From the NCBI RefSeq assembly GCF_014649115.1, contig NZ_BMSK01000001.1:62001-126000 (forward strand): 64,000 nt of DNA. Direction: 5' to 3'. The translations under genes were made by a program, and so were the position numbers. Under the pieces are notes generated by a model, which saw only the letters and a list, made by a program, of their open reading frames with translations, was not told the origin of the DNA and ran no database searches. This document shows, piece after piece, positions 53,217-62,651 of the stretch. This stretch comes from Streptomyces eurythermus. GTDB taxonomy: Bacteria; Actinomycetota; Actinomycetes; Streptomycetales; Streptomycetaceae. Numbering within the stretch: position 1 is the stretch's first letter; each line of letters opens with the position of its first letter.

Positions 53217-53573
53217 ATGCCCCGCTACCTGTCGCTCGTGCGCATCGACGAGTCCACCGCGCCCGCCGGGGGCCCCAGCCCGGAGCTGATGCAGCGGATG
53301 GGCGAGCTGATCGAGGAGATGACCAAGGCCGGCGTCCTGCTCGACACCTCCGGGCTCACCCCGGCCGACCAGGCCGTCCGGGTGGCCTGGGACGGCGAGC
53401 GGACCTCCGTGACCGACGGGCCGTTCGCCGAGTCCAAGGAGGTCGTCGGCGGCTACGCGTTCATGCAGTGCAAGGACCGCGCCGAGGCCCTGGAATGGAC
53501 CCGGCGCTTCCTGAGCATCCACGGCCCGGAGTGGAACCTCGCATGCGAGCTGCGGGAGATCGTCGAGTACTGA
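53217..53573 (+). CDS. YCII/DGPF-domain protein
   Basis: A 118-residue ferredoxin-like protein (PRYLSLVRIDESTAPAGG; ELMQRMGELIEEMTKAGVLL) with the diagnostic SVTDGPFAESKEVVGGYAFM (DGPF). Proteins of this type sit next to ECF42 sigma factors in actinobacteria. GAGGGAGACACC is a good ribosome binding site for ATG 53217. The ECF gene follows after about 40 nt. Biochemical activity is not established. Confidence 0.92.
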   Translation: MPRYLSLVRIDESTAPAGGPSPELMQRMGELIEEMTKAGVLLDTSGLTPADQAVRVAWDGERTSVTDGPFAESKEVVGGYAFMQCKDRAEALEWTRRFLSIHGPEWNLACELREIVEY

Positions 53574-53612
53574 GTACTGAGCCATTTGGCCGAAGATCAC
53601 ACACGGTGTTGC

Positions 53613-54893
53613 ATGTGGGCTGTGGAACCACAGCCCACGGCAGCCCAGCCGACCCCCGCCCAGGCCATCGAGACCGTTTTCCGGCTCCAGGCGCCGCGCG
53701 TGATCGCCGGCGTCACACGGATCGTGCGGGACGTCGGGATCGCCGAGGAACTGGCGCAGGACGCGCTGGTCGCCGCGCTGGAGCAGTGGCCCAGGGACGG
53801 GGTGCCCGACAACCCCGGCGCCTGGCTGACGGCCACCGCCCGGCGCCGGGCCGTAGACCTGGTCCGGCGCCGCGAGGTCTACGCCCGCAAACTCGCCGAG
53901 ATCGGCCGGGACCTGGAGACCACCGCGCCGCCCGAGGAGATGGCCGACCCCGACGGCATCGACGACGACCTGCTCCGGCTGGTCTTCACCGCCTGCCACC
54001 CGGTGCTGCCCCCGCAGTCCCGCACCGCGCTCACGCTGCGCCTGCTCGGCGGCCTGACCACGGCCGAGATCGCCCGTGCCTTCCTGGTGCCGGAGCCGAC
54101 GGTCGCCCAGCGGATCGTGCGCGCCAAACGCACCCTCGCGGCGAAGAACGTCGCCTTCGAGGTGCCGTACGGACCCGGCCGCGAGGCCCGCCTCGGCTCC
54201 GTCCTGGACGTCGTCTACCTGATCTTCAACGAGGGGTACGCGGCCACCGCCGGCGACGACTGGCTGCGCCCCGGCCTGTGCGAGGACGCCCTGCGGCTGG
54301 CCCGGGTGCTGTCCGGGCTGATGCCCGGGGAGCCCGAGGTGCACGGTCTGACCGCGCTGCTGGAGTTCCAGGCGTCCCGCGCCCCGGCCCGTACCGCCCC
54401 CGACGGCACTCCGGTGCTGTTGAGGGACCAGGACCGCCGCCGCTGGAACCGCATGCTCATCGCGCGCGGTGTGCACGCCCTGGAGCGCGTCGGCGCCACC
54501 GCGGCGGGTCCGCCGGGACCGTACGCCCTCCAGGCGGCCATCGCCGCCTGCCACGCGCGCGCGTACTCCTACGAGGAGACCGACTGGCGGGCCATCGCCA
54601 CCCTGTACGGCCTGCTGGCCGTCCGCGCGCCCTCCCCGGTGGTCGAGCTGAACCGCGCGGTCGCCGTGTCGATGGCCGAGGGCCCGCGGCGGGGCCTGGA
54701 GCTGGTGGACGCCCTGGCCGCCGGGCCCGCGCTGCGCGACTACCACCTGCTGCCCAGCGTCCGCGGCGACCTGCTGTCCCGGCTGGGCCGCGCCGCCGAG
54801 GCCCGCGAGGAGTTCCTCCGGGCGGCGGAGCTGACCCGCAACGAACGGGAACGCGCGCTGCTGCTGCGCCGGGCGGATCAGGTCAGCGGCTGA
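53613..54893 (+). CDS. ECF42-type sigma factor with TPR-like extension
   Basis: A 426-residue sigma factor. Region 2 at about residues 18-80 (RVIAGVTRIVRDVGIAEELA; AWLTATARRRAVDLVRRREV), region 4 near 130-175 (SRTALTLRLLGGLTTAEIAR; PEPTVAQRIVRAKRTLAAKN), then a long alpha-helical SUKH/TPR-like C-terminal domain to the end (LPSVRGDLLSRLGRAAEARE; LLLRRADQVSG) as in ECF42, which lacks a classical anti-sigma. ATG 53613 is chosen; TTG 53586 would add nine residues, and neither has a good ribosome binding site. Coupled to the DGPF gene upstream. Confidence 0.88.
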   Translation: MWAVEPQPTAAQPTPAQAIETVFRLQAPRVIAGVTRIVRDVGIAEELAQDALVAALEQWPRDGVPDNPGAWLTATARRRAVDLVRRREVYARKLAEIGRDLETTAPPEEMADPDGIDDDLLRLVFTACHPVLPPQSRTALTLRLLGGLTTAEIARAFLVPEPTVAQRIVRAKRTLAAKNVAFEVPYGPGREARLGSVLDVVYLIFNEGYAATAGDDWLRPGLCEDALRLARVLSGLMPGEPEVHGLTALLEFQASRAPARTAPDGTPVLLRDQDRRRWNRMLIARGVHALERVGATAAGPPGPYALQAAIAACHARAYSYEETDWRAIATLYGLLAVRAPSPVVELNRAVAVSMAEGPRRGLELVDALAAGPALRDYHLLPSVRGDLLSRLGRAAEAREEFLRAAELTRNERERALLLRRADQVSG

Positions 54894-56044
54894 CCGATCA
54901 GCATCGTCGGCGCCCCCGCCACCCGGGTGAGGAAGACGGTGGCCGCGTTCGGCCCCTGCGGCCGTACCTTGCGGCGCAGCTCCTCCGGCTCGACGGCCGA
55001 GCCGCGCTTCTTCACGGTCAGCGTGCCGACCCCGCGCTCGCGCAGCAGGGCCTTGAGCCGCTTGACGTTGAAGGGCAACTGGTCGGTGATCTCGTAGCCG
55101 GTGGCGTACGGCGTGGGCCGCGGCTCGTCGGCGGTGACATAGGCGATGGTCGCGTCCAGCAGTCCGCCGCCGACCTCCTCGGCCACCTCCGCGACCAGGT
55201 GCGCGCGGATGACCGCGCCGTCCGGCTCGTACAGGTACCGCCCCACCGGCCGCACCGCCGGGTCGGGCAGCCCCCGGCCGAGCAGGGTGCGCGGCCCCGG
55301 CAGCAGGGTGGCCCGTACGGCGCCCGGCGCCCCGGCGCCGAACCACAGCACGGCCTCCTTCACGTCCCCGCCGTCCGAGATCCACTCGGCCTCGGCCTCG
55401 GGCGGAACGATCTCGTGCGGGATGCCGGGGGCGATCTTCAGCGCCGCGCGGGGCGCCCGGCGGGCCGTCTCGACCGCCCAGGACAGCGGCGGCGAGTACG
55501 CCTCCGGGTCGAACACCCGGCCGCGCCCGCCGCGCCGGGCCGGGTCCGCGAACACCGCGTCGTACCCGGCGGTGTCCACCTCCGTCACATCGGCCTCGCG
55601 CACCTCGATCAGCTCCGCCAGGCCCAGCGCCTCGGCGTTGGCCCGGGCCGTCGCCGCGGTCAGCGGGTCGCGGTCCACGGCCAGCACCCGGATCCCGGCC
55701 CGCGCCAGCGCGATGGCGTCCCCGCCGATGCCGCAGCACAGGTCGGCCACCGAGGTCACGCCCAGTTCCGTCAGCCGCCGCGCCCGGTACGCCGCCACGC
55801 TCGCCCGGGTGGACTGCTCGACCCCGTTCGGGGTGAAGAACATGCGGCCGGCGTCCTCGGCGCCGAATTTCGCCACCGCCCGCTGCCGCAGCCGGGCCTG
55901 GCCCAGCGCGGCCGAGACCAGTTCGGCGGGGTGGTCGCGGCGCAGCCGGGTGGCCACCGCCAGTTCCCGCGCGGGCTCGGTGTCGCGCACCTCGTCGAGG
56001 AGGGCGCGGCCTTCGGGGGTGAGGAGCAGAGCGAGGTCGTTCAC
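54878..56044 (-). CDS. Class I SAM methyltransferase with THUMP-like domain
   Basis: A 388-residue protein. N-terminal helical part (NDLALLLTPEGRALLDEVRD), then a Rossmann SAM domain with DLCCGIGGDAIALARAGIRV, DRDPLTAATARANAEALGLA and AVFADPARRGGRGRVFDPEA, and a C-terminal region (LPFNVKRLKALLRERGVGTL; TVKKRGSAVEPEELRRKVRP) of THUMP-like type. Probable RNA (tRNA or rRNA) methyltransferase. GTG 56044 is chosen; its end overlaps the convergent sigma factor gene by 16 nt. Confidence 0.82.
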   Translation of the reverse strand: MNDLALLLTPEGRALLDEVRDTEPARELAVATRLRRDHPAELVSAALGQARLRQRAVAKFGAEDAGRMFFTPNGVEQSTRASVAAYRARRLTELGVTSVADLCCGIGGDAIALARAGIRVLAVDRDPLTAATARANAEALGLAELIEVREADVTEVDTAGYDAVFADPARRGGRGRVFDPEAYSPPLSWAVETARRAPRAALKIAPGIPHEIVPPEAEAEWISDGGDVKEAVLWFGAGAPGAVRATLLPGPRTLLGRGLPDPAVRPVGRYLYEPDGAVIRAHLVAEVAEEVGGGLLDATIAYVTADEPRPTPYATGYEITDQLPFNVKRLKALLRERGVGTLTVKKRGSAVEPEELRRKVRPQGPNAATVFLTRVAGAPTMLIGQPLT

Positions 56045-56134
56045 CGGCTCATTGTGGGCCAGTCGGTGGATGGTGTGCCCGCGGCGGCGGTGTCGGCCCG
56101 GGGCGCGGGCCGGGGCCTGGGAGGATCCGGCACC

Positions 56135-57067
56135 ATGCGAGCAGTAGTACAAAATGACAAAAGTCGGGCACGGATCGCGAAGACGGATGACAGAAGCCGG
56201 GCACGGGCCGCGAAGACGGCCGCGGCCACCACCGCCCTCGCACTGGCCGCCCTCCTGACCGGCTGCGCCGGCGACCCCGCCCCGGCCCCGGCCCAGGGCG
56301 GCCCCGCCCGCCCCCTGGACCCCCGCGCCCGCCAGGCCGCCGAACAGGCCCGGCTGGCCGCCGCCGCCCGGCGCTGGGGCCTGGAGCGGGCCCCGCTCAC
56401 CCCTCCGGCCCCGCCTGCCGGGAAACCCCGGATCACCCCCCGGGACGGCTTCGAGGTGGACGGCCAGGAGGAGGAGAACCTCCCCCCGGTCTTCACCACC
56501 GTCCCCACCCGGCAGAAGGTCGTCTTCCTCACCATCGACGACGGCGCCGAGAAGGACCCGGCCTTCCTGCGCATGATGAGCGAGCTGAAGGTGCCGTACA
56601 CCGCGTTCCTCAGCAACTACGTCATCGAGGACGACTACGGCTACTTCCGCCGGATGCAGGCCCAGGGCGTCACCCTGAACAACCACACCCTCACCCACCC
56701 CTACCTGCCCGGCCTGTCCTACGAGGAACAGCGCGACGAGATCTGCGGCATGCAGACCGTCATGAAGAAGCAGTTCGGCAAGGCGCCCACCGTCTTCCGG
56801 CCGCCGTACGGCAACTACAACGGCGACACCCTGCGCGCCGCCAAGGAGTGCGGCATCAAGTACGCGCCGATCTGGGACGAGGAGGTCTTCGTCGACCACT
56901 GGGAGTACCGCGACTGGGACCGCCGGCTGCACCCCGGCGACATCGTCCTCACCCACTTCCGCGGCCGGGACGACTGGAACGGCACGATGGTGGACGACAT
57001 GCGGCGTTTCCTGGACAAGGTCACCCGCGAGGGCTACGCCGTCGCCCGCCTGGAGGACTACCTGTGA
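56135..57067 (+). CDS. NodB-type polysaccharide deacetylase lipoprotein, copy 1
   Basis: A 310-residue lipoprotein. Unusual N-terminus with an 11-residue tandem duplication, then a lipobox near ALAALLTGC, a Pro/Ala linker and the NodB domain: motif 1 FLTIDDGAEKDP (Asp pair), motif 2 NNHTLTH (both His), motif 3 FRPPYGNYNGDTLRAAKECG, and motif with His in DIVLTHFRG. All metal and catalytic residues are present, so it should de-N-acetylate peptidoglycan or chitin-like oligosaccharide outside the membrane. The stop overlaps copy 2. Confidence 0.9.
   Translation: MRAVVQNDKSRARIAKTDDRSRARAAKTAAATTALALAALLTGCAGDPAPAPAQGGPARPLDPRARQAAEQARLAAAARRWGLERAPLTPPAPPAGKPRITPRDGFEVDGQEEENLPPVFTTVPTRQKVVFLTIDDGAEKDPAFLRMMSELKVPYTAFLSNYVIEDDYGYFRRMQAQGVTLNNHTLTHPYLPGLSYEEQRDEICGMQTVMKKQFGKAPTVFRPPYGNYNGDTLRAAKECGIKYAPIWDEEVFVDHWEYRDWDRRLHPGDIVLTHFRGRDDWNGTMVDDMRRFLDKVTREGYAVARLEDYL
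56154..56219 (+). repeat. 33-bp in-frame tandem duplication
   Basis: 56154-56186 and 56187-56219 match at 29 of 33 bases (starts ATGACAAAAGTCGGG and ATGACAGAAGCCGGG). It codes two versions of the basic N-terminal stretch ahead of the lipobox (KSRARIAKT and RSRARAAKT). Copy divergence suggests an old event. Confidence 0.85.
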
Positions 57068-57885
57068 GGCGCCTGCGGGGCCCCGCCGCGGTCCTCGCCT
57101 CGGCCCTGCTCCTGCCGGGCTGCGCCCAGTCCGTCGACCCCATCGAACGCCTCGGCAAGAAGGCCGCCGAAGGGGTGCGCCCGCACGCCACCGCCCCCGG
57201 CCGCGACTACCGGCGCTGGGGGCTGGCCCGGCCGCTCGCCCGCCCCCCGGCCCACCCGGCCCGCCCGCTGTCCCGCTCCCCGGCCCGGCCGCTCGCCGGA
57301 CAGCCGGCGGCCCCCGCCCGGCTCCCGGTGATCGACCACGTCCCCACCCGCGACCCGGTCGTCTTCCTCACCTACGACGACGGCGCCGAACGCGACCCCC
57401 GCTTCGTCGACATGGTCCGCGAACTGCGCCTGCCGGTCACCCTGTTCCTCACCGACTCCATCGCCGCCCCCGGCTACCGCCACTTCGCCCGCCTGCGCGC
57501 GCTCGGCGCCGGCATCGGGAACCACACCCTCGACCACCGGGCCCCGGCCGGGCTGCCGTACGCCGGCCAGCGCGCCGAGATCTGCGGCCAGCAGGACCGC
57601 CTCCGCGCCCGCCTGGGCGTCCGCCCCCGCCTGTTCCGGCCGCCGTACGGCTCCTACGACCCCACCACGCTGCGCGCCGCGGCCGACTGCGGCATCTCCG
57701 CGGTCGTCCTGTGGCGCACCGCCCTCACCCCGGCCGGCCTCACCCGCCGCCTCGCCCCCGGCGACATCGTCCTCGTGGACCCCGACGAGTCGACGGACCT
57801 GCCCCTGCGCGAGCGCACGGCACGGGTCCTCAGGGCGGCCCAGGAACGGGGTCTGACGGTGGCCCGCCTGGAGGACTACCTCTAG
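57064..57885 (+). CDS. NodB-type deacetylase-like lipoprotein, copy 2 (motifs degenerate)
   Basis: A 273-residue paralogue of the previous protein with lipobox ASALLLPGC and a low-complexity Pro/Arg/Ala linker. Motif 1 FLTYDDGAERDP, motif 2 NHTLDHRAP (both His) and motif 3 FRPPYGSYDP are kept, but the motif that ends DIVLTH in copy 1 reads DIVLVDPDES here, so the conserved His is lost, and the Trp-Asp region is changed (VVLWRTAL). Activity is likely reduced or altered. Starts GTG 57064 with a 4-nt overlap on copy 1, a tandem duplication. Confidence 0.87.
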   Translation: MRRLRGPAAVLASALLLPGCAQSVDPIERLGKKAAEGVRPHATAPGRDYRRWGLARPLARPPAHPARPLSRSPARPLAGQPAAPARLPVIDHVPTRDPVVFLTYDDGAERDPRFVDMVRELRLPVTLFLTDSIAAPGYRHFARLRALGAGIGNHTLDHRAPAGLPYAGQRAEICGQQDRLRARLGVRPRLFRPPYGSYDPTTLRAAADCGISAVVLWRTALTPAGLTRRLAPGDIVLVDPDESTDLPLRERTARVLRAAQERGLTVARLEDYL

Positions 57886-57967
57886 GGCCTGCCGCCGGGA
57901 GGCCGGCTCCTCGGGCCCGCCGGTCAACGCCACGACGGCCGATTCACCGCCGACGCGCCGCACGGCA

Positions 57968-57994
57968 TTGGCACTCCGCTTGACCGAGTGCTAA
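57968..57994. promoter_or_regulatory. CIRCE element 1 (HrcA operator)
   Basis: TTGGCACTC-N9-GAGTGCTAA with a 9-nt spacer, matching the CIRCE consensus almost exactly. It overlaps the -35 box TTGACC (57980-57985) of the groES promoter, so HrcA binding would block polymerase. Confidence 0.95.
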
Positions 57995-58009
57995 CCCCGG
58001 TCATAGTCT
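57980..58009 (+). promoter_or_regulatory. groES-groEL1 promoter
   Basis: TTGACC (57980-57985), 18-nt spacer, TAGTCT (58004-58009): vegetative promoter placed inside and just downstream of the first CIRCE. The predicted transcription start (about 58016) falls in the second CIRCE. Confidence 0.85.
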
Positions 58010-58014
58010 CGGGT

Positions 58015-58041
58015 CTGGCACTCCGCAGGTGAGAGTGCCAA
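58015..58041. promoter_or_regulatory. CIRCE element 2 (HrcA operator)
   Basis: CTGGCACTC-N9-GAGTGCCAA, a second, slightly divergent copy covering the transcription start. Two elements 47 bp apart (centre to centre) allow tight repression of the chaperonin genes until heat shock. Confidence 0.92.
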
Positions 58042-58141
58042 CAAACGCGACGGGCAGGTCCGGCACCCGCGACGACGGATCGACCTGGTCGCCACCTCAG
58101 ACAGTTAACCCCGTGAGATCTCCGAAGGGGGAGGTCGGATC

Positions 58142-58450
58142 GTGACGACCGCCAGCTCCAAGGTTGCCATCAAGCCGCTCGAGGACCGCATCGTGGTCCA
58201 GCCGCTGGACGCCGAGCAGACCACGGCCTCTGGCCTGGTCATCCCGGACACCGCGAAGGAGAAGCCCCAGGAGGGCGCCGTCCTCGCCGTGGGCCCGGGC
58301 CGGTTCGAGAACGGCGAGCGCCTTCCGCTCGACGTCAAGGTCGGCGACGTCGTCCTCTACAGCAAGTACGGCGGCACCGAGGTGAAGTACAACGGCGACG
58401 AGTACCTCGTCCTCTCGGCTCGCGACGTGCTCGCGATCATCGAGAAGTAA
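58142..58450 (+). CDS. groES: Co-chaperonin GroES
   Basis: A 102-residue subunit of the heptameric cap of Gro[22 protein letters not shown], mobile loop [10 protein letters not shown], and [23 protein letters not shown] start with GGGGGAGG upstream. Followed by groEL1 119 nt later with hairpins in between. Confidence 0.98.
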   Translation: MTTASSKVAIKPLEDRIVVQPLDAEQTTASGLVIPDTAKEKPQEGAVLAVGPGRFENGERLPLDVKVGDVVLYSKYGGTEVKYNGDEYLVLSARDVLAIIEK

Positions 58451-58455
58451 TCACC

Positions 58456-60195
<1,740 letters not shown>

Positions 60196-60211
60196 GGCAA
60201 GCACCGTGAGT

Positions 60212-60246
60212 GAAGGCCCGGTACCCGCCGAGGGTGCCGGGCCTTC
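60212..60246 (+). terminator. groEL1 terminator
   Basis: GAAGGCCCGG (60212-60221) with CCGGGCCTTC (60237-60246), extended inwards by ACCC/GGGT, a stem of about 15 bp with one wobble and loop GCCGA. It also faces the 3' end of the convergent gene at 60258. Confidence 0.8.
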
Positions 60247-60257
60247 GCCCTGTCCGC

Positions 60258-60965
60258 CTACCGCTCCAGCTCGTCCAGCGCCCCCAGCTGCTGCATCAGC
60301 CCCAGCTGGTCGTGCTGCCACCACAGCTCGGTGATCTTGCCGGTGGGGCCGAACCGGAACAGTGTCATCCCGGTCATGGCGACCTGCCGGCCGGTCGGCG
60401 TGATCCCCAGGAAGTCGCCCCGGTGCGTGCCGCGCCAGGACCAGCGGGCGCAGGCCCGGTCGCCCTCGGCGAGCACGTCCTCGACCGTGAACGCGAAGTC
60501 GAAGGCGCCGCGCCACATCCGGAACTCGGCGCGCGCGTTGTCCAGCCCGATGGTGTCCTGCGGGTTCATCGGATCGCGGCTGTGGACGTCCTCGTCCAGC
60601 AGGTCGTTCAGCGGCGGCAGCTCGCCCGCCGTGTCCAGCGCCCGGAAGAACCGGCGCACGGCGCGCTCCGCCGGCCGCTCGTCCCGCACGACGTCCAGAC
60701 CGGTGAACGTCGGCCGTTCCTCGCACAGCGCGGCCAGCTCCCGGAAGATCCGCTCCGCCTCCGGGAGGTCGGTGTTCCGCCGCGCCTCCTCGTACGAGGG
60801 GAACTCCACGACCTCCACCACGTGCGACGCGTCCGAGCGGTCCCGGCCCACCACCGCGTGCGTCACGGTCCGTCTGCCGTGGGTCCGCCGGAGCCAGTCG
60901 TCCATCAGCCGGTTCATCTCGTCCAGCCGGCTCGTCCTGCACTCGATGAGCTGTACGAAGGTCAT
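60258..60965 (-). CDS. Cyclase/SnoaL-like two-part protein
   Basis: A 235-residue protein. N-terminal half resembles a ferredoxin-like ABM domain (TFVQLIECRTSRLDEMNRLM; VVEVVEFPSYEEARRNTDLP) and the C-terminal half a SnoaL/ester-cyclase fold (AVRRFFRALDTAGELPPLND; GDFLGITPTGRQVAMTGMTL; WWQHDQLGLMQQLGALDELE). ATG 60965 has GGAGG upstream. Substrate unknown. Convergent with groEL1. Confidence 0.8.
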   Translation of the reverse strand: MTFVQLIECRTSRLDEMNRLMDDWLRRTHGRRTVTHAVVGRDRSDASHVVEVVEFPSYEEARRNTDLPEAERIFRELAALCEERPTFTGLDVVRDERPAERAVRRFFRALDTAGELPPLNDLLDEDVHSRDPMNPQDTIGLDNARAEFRMWRGAFDFAFTVEDVLAEGDRACARWSWRGTHRGDFLGITPTGRQVAMTGMTLFRFGPTGKITELWWQHDQLGLMQQLGALDELER

Positions 60966-61053
60966 GACGCCGCCTCCGGCCCCCCTGGCCCGGTAACCGT
61001 CCCGCCCATTTTCCCACCGGGACGGCGGCGCCACCCGCGCGCCGGTCAGCCCG

Positions 61054-61827
61054 TCACCGCGGCCCGTACTTGCGCCCCGTACGGGAGCTGATCCCGCCCA
61101 GCAGCCCGCGCGGCGTGACCTTCACCAGCCCCATCAGCGCCTTGTACCGGGGATCCGGGATGGACACCGTCCTGCCCCGGGCCAGGTCGGCCAGGGCCGC
61201 CGCCACCAGCTTGTCGGCGTCCAGCCACAGCCAGCCGGGGATGTTGTCCGTGCCCATCCCGGCCCGCTGGTGGAACTCGGTGCGCACGAACCCCGGGCAC
61301 AGCGCCATCAGCCGGACCCCGCTGCCCGCCAGGTCCCGCGCCGCGCCCTGGGTGAACTGCACGACCCACGCCTTCGACGCGCCGTAGGTGCCGCGCGGCA
61401 CGAAGGCGGCCACCGAGGCGACGTTCACGACGCCGCCCCGGCCGCGCTCGCGCATCGCCCCGGCCGCCGCCGAGGTCAGCCGCAGCACCGCCTCGCAGTG
61501 CACCTTCAGCATCCGCAGCTCGTCCGCCATCGAGACGTCCAGATAGCGGCCCTTGTTGCCGAAGCCGGCGTTGTTGATCAGCAGGTCGACCGGGTTCTTG
61601 CGGTCGCCGAGCCGGGCGGCCACCGCCTCGATGCCCTCGTCCAGGGAGAGATCGGCGGGCAGCACCTCCACCTCGACGCCGTGCCGGTCGTGCAGTTCCG
61701 TCGCCTGCTCGCGCAGCCGCCCGGTGTCCCGGGCCACCAGCACCAGGTCCTGCCCGTCCGCCGCCAGCCGCCGCGCGAACGCGGCACCGATCCCCGCGGT
61801 CGATCCCGTAATCAGAGCCGTTGTCAT
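61054..61827 (-). CDS. SDR family oxidoreductase
   Basis: A 257-residue short-chain dehydrogenase: TGSTAGIGAAFARRLAADGQ cofactor loop, INNAG, catalytic Ser in NVASVAAFVPRG and YGASKAW (Tyr-x3-Lys), then CPGFVRTEFHQRAG. The C-terminal part (RYKALMGLVKVTPRGLLGGI) is typical of the DltE/YqjQ-like group. TACGCT 6 nt before the ATG suggests a leaderless mRNA. Substrate unknown. Confidence 0.92.
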   Translation of the reverse strand: MTTALITGSTAGIGAAFARRLAADGQDLVLVARDTGRLREQATELHDRHGVEVEVLPADLSLDEGIEAVAARLGDRKNPVDLLINNAGFGNKGRYLDVSMADELRMLKVHCEAVLRLTSAAAGAMRERGRGGVVNVASVAAFVPRGTYGASKAWVVQFTQGAARDLAGSGVRLMALCPGFVRTEFHQRAGMGTDNIPGWLWLDADKLVAAALADLARGRTVSIPDPRYKALMGLVKVTPRGLLGGISSRTGRKYGPR

Positions 61828-61833
61828 GGCCCA

Positions 61834-61839
61834 AGCGTA
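61834..61839 (-). promoter_or_regulatory. -10 box of the SDR gene at 61054 (leaderless)
   Basis: TACGCT on the minus strand, 6 nt before the ATG; the same hexamer and spacing as the other SDR gene at 42232. Confidence 0.5.
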
Positions 61840-61901
61840 GTGACCCGGACCGACAGCCTCCGCTGACCGCGCGAGGCCGCCCCGCGCCGGCCGACGGCCG
61901 G

Positions 61902-62570
61902 TCAGACCCGCTGCTGCGCCACGTACTTCCGGGCCTGCGCCAGCGTCTCCGAGTGCAGCGCCTCGCCCGCCGCGAGCAGCCGGGGCAGCAGCTCGCGCTC
62001 GGTGGTGACCGCGCGGAACTGCATCGCCGCCGTCACCCCGTGCTCCGGCCGGTACACGATCTCCACCGGGTCGCCCGAGCGGATCTCACCGGGCTCGATC
62101 ACCCGGAGGTAGGCACCCGTCGCGGCCTTCTGGGTGAACCTCTTGACCCAGCCGCGTTCGCCCATGTGGCCCTGGAACGTGGTGCACGGAATGCGGCCCG
62201 CGGTCACCTCCAGCACCACCTGCGGACCGATCCGCCAGCGCTCGCCGATCAGCGCCCCGGAGACGTCCAGACCGTCCGTCGTCAGGTTCTCGCCGAAGCA
62301 GCCGTTGGCCAGCGGCCGGCCCAGTTCCCGTTCCCACGCGTCGAGGTCCTCGCGGGCGTACGCGTACACCGCCTGGTCGTCCCCGCCGTGATGGCGCGTG
62401 TCGCACACCGCGTCCCCGGCCAGCCCGCTCGCGCCGATCCCCTTCGGTCCGGGCGCCGCCACCCGCACCGGCCCCTCGGCGGGCTGCTTGTCGATGCCGG
62501 TCACACCGTCCGGCTGGCTCGTGTAGGGCACCGGCCGCGGACGGCCCACATTGACGGAAAGAAGCTTCAT
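61902..62570 (-). CDS. MOSC domain protein (YiiM-like)
   Basis: A 222-residue protein. MOSC core from the N-terminus (KLLSVNVGRPRPVPYTSQPD; GDAVCDTRHHGGDDQAVYAY; GRPLANGCFGENLTTDGLDV; EVTAGRIPCTTFQGHMGERG) with the conserved HHGG and Cys (IPCTTF), then a three-helix C-terminal extension. MOSC proteins handle molybdenum cofactor sulfur or detoxify N-hydroxylated bases (YiiM). TAGCGT lies 6 nt before the ATG (leaderless). Divergent from a LysR regulator. Confidence 0.9.
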   Translation of the reverse strand: MKLLSVNVGRPRPVPYTSQPDGVTGIDKQPAEGPVRVAAPGPKGIGASGLAGDAVCDTRHHGGDDQAVYAYAREDLDAWERELGRPLANGCFGENLTTDGLDVSGALIGERWRIGPQVVLEVTAGRIPCTTFQGHMGERGWVKRFTQKAATGAYLRVIEPGEIRSGDPVEIVYRPEHGVTAAMQFRAVTTERELLPRLLAAGEALHSETLAQARKYVAQQRV

Positions 62571-62576
62571 CCCAGC

Positions 62577-62645
62577 ACGCTAAGCGATCGGGGCCCAAAG
62601 TGGCGAAGCGTTATCGGGCGCACCGCCCAAAGGCTGCCTTATGCT
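62577..62645. promoter_or_regulatory. Divergent MOSC-LysR promoter region
   Basis: Minus strand TAGCGT (62582-62577), 6 nt before the MOSC ATG; plus strand TATGCT (62640-62645), 6 nt before the LysR GTG. Both suggest leaderless messages. The 81-bp gap would hold LysR sites for mutual control, a classic divergent arrangement. Confidence 0.5.
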
Positions 62646-62651
62646 CGAAGG

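Noticed and set aside
52493..57067. A 1524-codon open frame spanning LCP, DGPF and sigma genes and ending in the deacetylase
   Set aside because: Only its last 310 codons are coding; the rest is Arg/Pro/Gly-rich translation of GC-rich sequence in the wrong frame, overlapped by well-supported genes.
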